Of a DNA stretch of 16,484 bases, positions 13,531-16,484 are shown in pieces (positions within the stretch are counted from its first letter, which is position 1; each line of letters opens with the position of its first letter). The position numbers and the translations under genes are program-made. A model generated the notes under the pieces. That model searched no databases. It was not told the origin of the DNA and worked only from the letters and a program-made list of their open reading frames with translations. This DNA is from SOKG01 sp964502665 (lineage in GTDB: Bacteria > Chloroflexota > Dehalococcoidia > SZUA-161): assembly GCA_964502665.1 (NCBI GenBank), contig CAZCXP010000046.1, positions 1 to 16,484 of the forward strand, in the 5' to 3' direction.

Positions 13531-15963
13531 TCAGACCAAGCCTACGGGGTCGATGTCTACCGACCAGCCCCGAGGGAGGACAAGCTGAGAGAGAAGTGGC
13601 AGGGGGTTTGGGCTGCGGACTATTATCTGCCAGCGGAACCTGCCGCGCACCCGTTGGGTATAGGTAGGGGAGGGGCCAAACAGGGTGACATTGGGCAGCC
13701 CCTGAGAGTCCTTCTCCTGCTCAAGAAGGTGGTATATCCTTTCTGCCTCTTTCTGGCAGAGGAGGGCGTTGGTATGGGTGTAGACCAGACGTGCCAGTCG
13801 GCTGAACGGAGGGTCGCCCTGCTGACGGCGAAATGCCATCTCTTGCTCGTAGAAGGATGCATAGTCGTGCTTTGCCGCAGCGACCACGGCGTAGTGCTGC
13901 GGCGTATAGCTCTGGATAACGACCCTGCCGCCACTCTTTCCCCTCCCTGCCCTTCCTGCCACCTGGGACAGGATCTGGAAAGTGCGCTCACTGGAGCGAA
14001 AGTCTGGGAGGTAAAGTCCAATATCGGCGTTGATTACTCCCACCAGCCTCACCAATGGTATATCAAGTCCTTTGGCAATCATCTGAGTTCCGATGAGGAC
14101 ATCCGCCTCATGGGCCAGGAATCGGTCCATGATTTGCTCGTGGGAATGTTTTCCCCTGGTAACATCCCGGTCCCAGCGCATTAGTCGCGCTTGGGGGAAA
14201 GCCTTCGCCACCTCCTCCTCCACCCTCTGAGTTCCGATGCCCAGGAATTTGATCCGCCTGCTCAAGCAGTTGGGGCAGACATGGGGTATCTTGCTCCTGT
14301 GATTGCAGCGGTGGCAGACCAGGTCGTCCTCGGCCGCGTGGTAGGTCAGGGAGACATCGCAGCGGCGGCAGCGCAGTACGAAGCCGCAATCCCGGCATTG
14401 CACGAATGTGGCTGTTCCCCTGCGATTGAGGAACAGGATCACTTGCTCCCGCGCAGCCAGGGATTCAGCGATGGATTGAGACAAGGAGCGGCTGAAGATG
14501 CTTCTGTTACCCTCCATCAATTCACGGCGAAGGTCCACGATCTCAACCAGGGGTAGAGGGGATATTTCCCCGCCTGCGATCCTTTGGGGAAGCTGGAGCA
14601 ATCGAAATTCGCCTCCCTGCGCCCGGTGATAACTGGTAACGTCGGGGGTAGCACTTCCCAGGACTACCACCGAGTTGGTGAGCTCTGACAGCTTGATGGC
14701 GACGTCGCGGGCATGATAACGGGGTGGCTGCTCCTGTTGCTTGTAGGTCCATTCATGCTCTTCGTCCATAACGATGAGCCCCAGGTCTGGCTGTGGTGCA
14801 AAAACCGCTCCCCTTGAGCCGATGACGACATCGAAGGCACCGCCCTTGATTCCTTGCCACACATCGAATTGCTCTCCTAGAGATAACTTGCTGTGAAGCA
14901 CAGCCACTCTGTTGGGGAACCGTGCCGCGAAGCGGGAAACGGTTTGCGGAGTGAGTGCGATCTCGGGGACAAGGACGATAGCTCGCTTGCCCGTTGATAT
15001 AGCACGGGCCAGTGCCCTCAGGTAGATCTCTGTCTTGCCGCTGCCGGTTACGCCATGGAGCAGGAAGACCGTGCCACCGACTGGCCGCTCCATCGCAGCG
15101 CTGATCTCCAGCCAGGCTTCCTCTTGTGCAGTGGTGAGGGTGGGTGGGGATGCCGGAACAAAAGTGCGGTGAGACAGTGGGTCTCTTTGCACCCTGACCT
15201 TTTCAATCGAGATCAACCCCCGACGGCTTAGGGCTTGCACCACTGTCGAGGAGAAACCCAGCCTGTGTCTCGCTTCGGGGAGGGGTACTGGATCAGCCTC
15301 GGCAACCAGAAGCTCGAGCAGTTTCGCCTGCTGGGTGGCCCCCTTTCGTTCAAGACTGGGGATAATTTCCCGGGCCTGGTCTGCGGAGACCGCGAGCTTT
15401 AGGTACGTCACCATCCGCGGGCTTACCTTAACCCGCTCTAGCTCCTGGGTCTTGACGGCAAGTCCCTTACGCACAAGCTGCTCAAGTACGACTTCGATTC
15501 TGTCTCGACCTGCCAGCTTCTTAAGCTCTCTCAACCCGACTTTGCCCTTCCCCTGGAGCAAGGACAGCAGCTTCCGTTGCTGTGCCGTGAGCGAGGATAT
15601 CGTGAGCTCTGAGGGGTTGGGCGTGGGCTGAAAGAAGGTGATCACCCTGCGCTCAAATCCCGGGGGCAGCATCAGGGCTGCTGCCTCGAAGTAGGAAGAA
15701 AGATAATGCTCGGCTATCCATCGGCAGAGTTCAATCTGGTGAGGTAGAAGGATGGGGTGAGGGTCGATAGCCTGGGCTATCTCCTTTGTATCCTCTACCA
15801 AGGGGTGGTCGCTGAGGGCAAGGACAATACCTTGAACTAGCCGGGGGCCGAAAGGTACCCAGACCGCATGCCCCACGCTTAAGGGGATACCTGGTGGTAT
15901 AGAATAGCTAAAGGTTCTTGGCTGCGGTAGCGGGGAGTCGACAGCGACCTCAGCGTAGTTCAT
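13531..15963 (-). CDS. priA: Primosomal protein N' (replication restart helicase PriA)
   Basis: PriA is a 3'-5' DNA helicase that recognises stalled forks and reloads the replisome. The 810-residue protein has an N-terminal 3'-end-binding domain (about 1-105, FSYSIPPGIPLSVGHAVWVPFG), a winged-helix region (about 120-260) and helicase domain 1. Walker A is GVTGSGKT (304-311), Walker B is DEEH (400-403), and GSATP is at 436-440. A zinc-binding insert with eight cysteines follows (523, 526, 532, 535, 550, 553, 563, 566). Helicase domain 2 has IGTQMIAKGLD (624-633) and QVAGRAGR (667-674). All key residues are present. Its start lies 14 bases inside the end of rplS, which implies coupled translation. 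Confidence 0.97.
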   Translation of the reverse strand: MNYAEVAVDSPLPQPRTFSYSIPPGIPLSVGHAVWVPFGPRLVQGIVLALSDHPLVEDTKEIAQAIDPHPILLPHQIELCRWIAEHYLSSYFEAAALMLPPGFERRVITFFQPTPNPSELTISSLTAQQRKLLSLLQGKGKVGLRELKKLAGRDRIEVVLEQLVRKGLAVKTQELERVKVSPRMVTYLKLAVSADQAREIIPSLERKGATQQAKLLELLVAEADPVPLPEARHRLGFSSTVVQALSRRGLISIEKVRVQRDPLSHRTFVPASPPTLTTAQEEAWLEISAAMERPVGGTVFLLHGVTGSGKTEIYLRALARAISTGKRAIVLVPEIALTPQTVSRFAARFPNRVAVLHSKLSLGEQFDVWQGIKGGAFDVVIGSRGAVFAPQPDLGLIVMDEEHEWTYKQQEQPPRYHARDVAIKLSELTNSVVVLGSATPDVTSYHRAQGGEFRLLQLPQRIAGGEISPLPLVEIVDLRRELMEGNRSIFSRSLSQSIAESLAAREQVILFLNRRGTATFVQCRDCGFVLRCRRCDVSLTYHAAEDDLVCHRCNHRSKIPHVCPNCLSRRIKFLGIGTQRVEEEVAKAFPQARLMRWDRDVTRGKHSHEQIMDRFLAHEADVLIGTQMIAKGLDIPLVRLVGVINADIGLYLPDFRSSERTFQILSQVAGRAGRGKSGGRVVIQSYTPQHYAVVAAAKHDYASFYEQEMAFRRQQGDPPFSRLARLVYTHTNALLCQKEAERIYHLLEQEKDSQGLPNVTLFGPSPTYTQRVRGRFRWQIIVRSPNPLPLLSQLVLPRGWSVDIDPVGLV

Positions 15964-16309
15964 CCTTTGCTCTTGATTTTACCTTAGCCTTGGCCATTTT
16001 GCCGCTGAGTCTGCGCAGATAGTAGAGCTTCGCCCGGCGAACCCTCCCGCGTCGCACTATCTCCACCTTTTCCAGACGGGGTGAATGTAGCGGAAAGGTT
16101 CGCTCAACCCCTACCCCTTGGAATACCTTTCTGAGGGTGAAGCTAGCCCCGGCACCTCCCGGCCGTACCCTGATCACCACGCCTTCGAAGGTCTGACTGC
16201 GCTCTCGATCTCCCTCGATAATCTTCAGCTTTACTTTGACGGTATCGCCGGGATTGATCCCAGGGATATCTTCATTCGCTTTGGTTTCAACAACAGAGCT
16301 GATGTCCAT
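15950..16309 (-). CDS. rplS: Large ribosomal subunit protein bL19
   Basis: This is ribosomal protein L19 of the large subunit, located at the interface with the small subunit. The 119-residue protein has the full family pattern: IPGINPGDTVKVKLKIIEGDRERSQTFEGVVI (15-46), GGAGASFTLRKVFQGVGVERTFPLHSPRLEKVEIVRRGRVRRAKLYYLR (51-99) and a basic Lys/Arg tail. Length is normal. A GAGGAGAG Shine-Dalgarno precedes the ATG. It is the first gene of the housekeeping run in this window and overlaps priA by 14 bases. No clear sigma-70 promoter is seen in the 93 bases between it and the repeat upstream; transcription may come from further upstream, beyond the window. Confidence 0.98.
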   Translation of the reverse strand: MDISSVVETKANEDIPGINPGDTVKVKLKIIEGDRERSQTFEGVVIRVRPGGAGASFTLRKVFQGVGVERTFPLHSPRLEKVEIVRRGRVRRAKLYYLRRLSGKMAKAKVKSRAKDELR

Positions 16310-16402
16310 TACTTCTCTCCTCGGTCAAGCTCCAGCTTTGAGCCCCCTTTTGATCAACGTCGGTGACTGCTTTCTTTTCCTTTCTCTACTATTAACCCTG
16401 CT

Positions 16403-16476
16403 GGGTAGGTCGCCCGACGTCGGGCGACCTACCCTTGGTCAGATACACGCACTATCTTCAGGATTCGTTGGTGGGC
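16403..16476 (+). repeat. 74-bp palindrome-containing repeat, copy 2
   Basis: This copy has the same 32-bp perfect palindrome (16403-16434) and adjoining arm as the copy upstream of cca, with five substitutions in 74 bases. The sequence that follows folds as GGTGG-GCA-CCACC, a different hairpin from the GGGCG/CGCCC one of copy 1 but at the same place. The element may continue past the window edge. It lies 94 bases upstream of the rplS start, in the same orientation relative to the gene as copy 1. Confidence 0.82.
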
Positions 16477-16484
16477 ACCACCCA

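Noticed and set aside
13654..14184. A 176-codon open frame on the plus strand
   Set aside because: It lies wholly inside priA, whose helicase and zinc motifs are intact; it has no family features of its own.

Overview
The window looks like ordinary chromosomal DNA, moderately GC-rich, from an uncultured Chloroflexota bacterium, most likely a Dehalococcoidia-type lineage. That placement is an inference. It rests on a class II (B12-dependent) ribonucleotide reductase next to nrdR, stand-alone CoA-transferases of classes III and I, a DUF6125-like protein, a DUF4282 protein and the general look of the housekeeping proteins. No phage, IS transposase, CRISPR array, tRNA or rRNA was found.

Left end (1-1321, minus strand): an nrdR-nrdJ operon. 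The NrdR repressor and the N-terminal 225 residues of the reductase sit behind a TTGACA-17-TAATCT promoter. Two NrdR boxes, exact 15-bp mirror images of each other, overlie this promoter.

Metabolic block (about 1400-6263): two adjacent plus-strand class III (CaiB/BaiF) CoA-transferases converge on a minus-strand operon. That operon encodes a class I CoA-transferase (subunits A and B) and a DUF6125-like protein. Together these suggest CoA-ester metabolism of organic acids whose substrate cannot be read from the sequence. The first class III protein has Tyr where the family has its catalytic Asp; the second keeps the Asp.

Small-gene island (about 6231-8504): six small ORFs. These are a 62-residue Arg-rich protein built of 11-residue repeats, a 35-residue lipoprotein-like peptide, three small membrane proteins and a DUF4282 protein. 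Most have strong Shine-Dalgarno sequences, and several have recognisable promoters. A 35-bp promoter-containing block occurs twice in the same orientation, 883 bp apart, once upstream of the ctfAB-like operon and once upstream of the Arg-rich gene.

Right half (8625-16309, minus strand): a housekeeping run reading rplS-priA-def-cca-secD-secF, with tight or overlapping junctions at rplS/priA, cca/secD and secD/secF. def has its own near-consensus promoter. A 74-bp repeat that starts with a perfect 32-bp palindrome lies upstream of cca and again upstream of rplS, where it runs towards the window edge. SecF has a periplasmic domain about twice the usual size that looks internally duplicated.

No gene-free stretch exceeds 300 bases. 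The spacer 7429-7669 holds nothing I can recognise.
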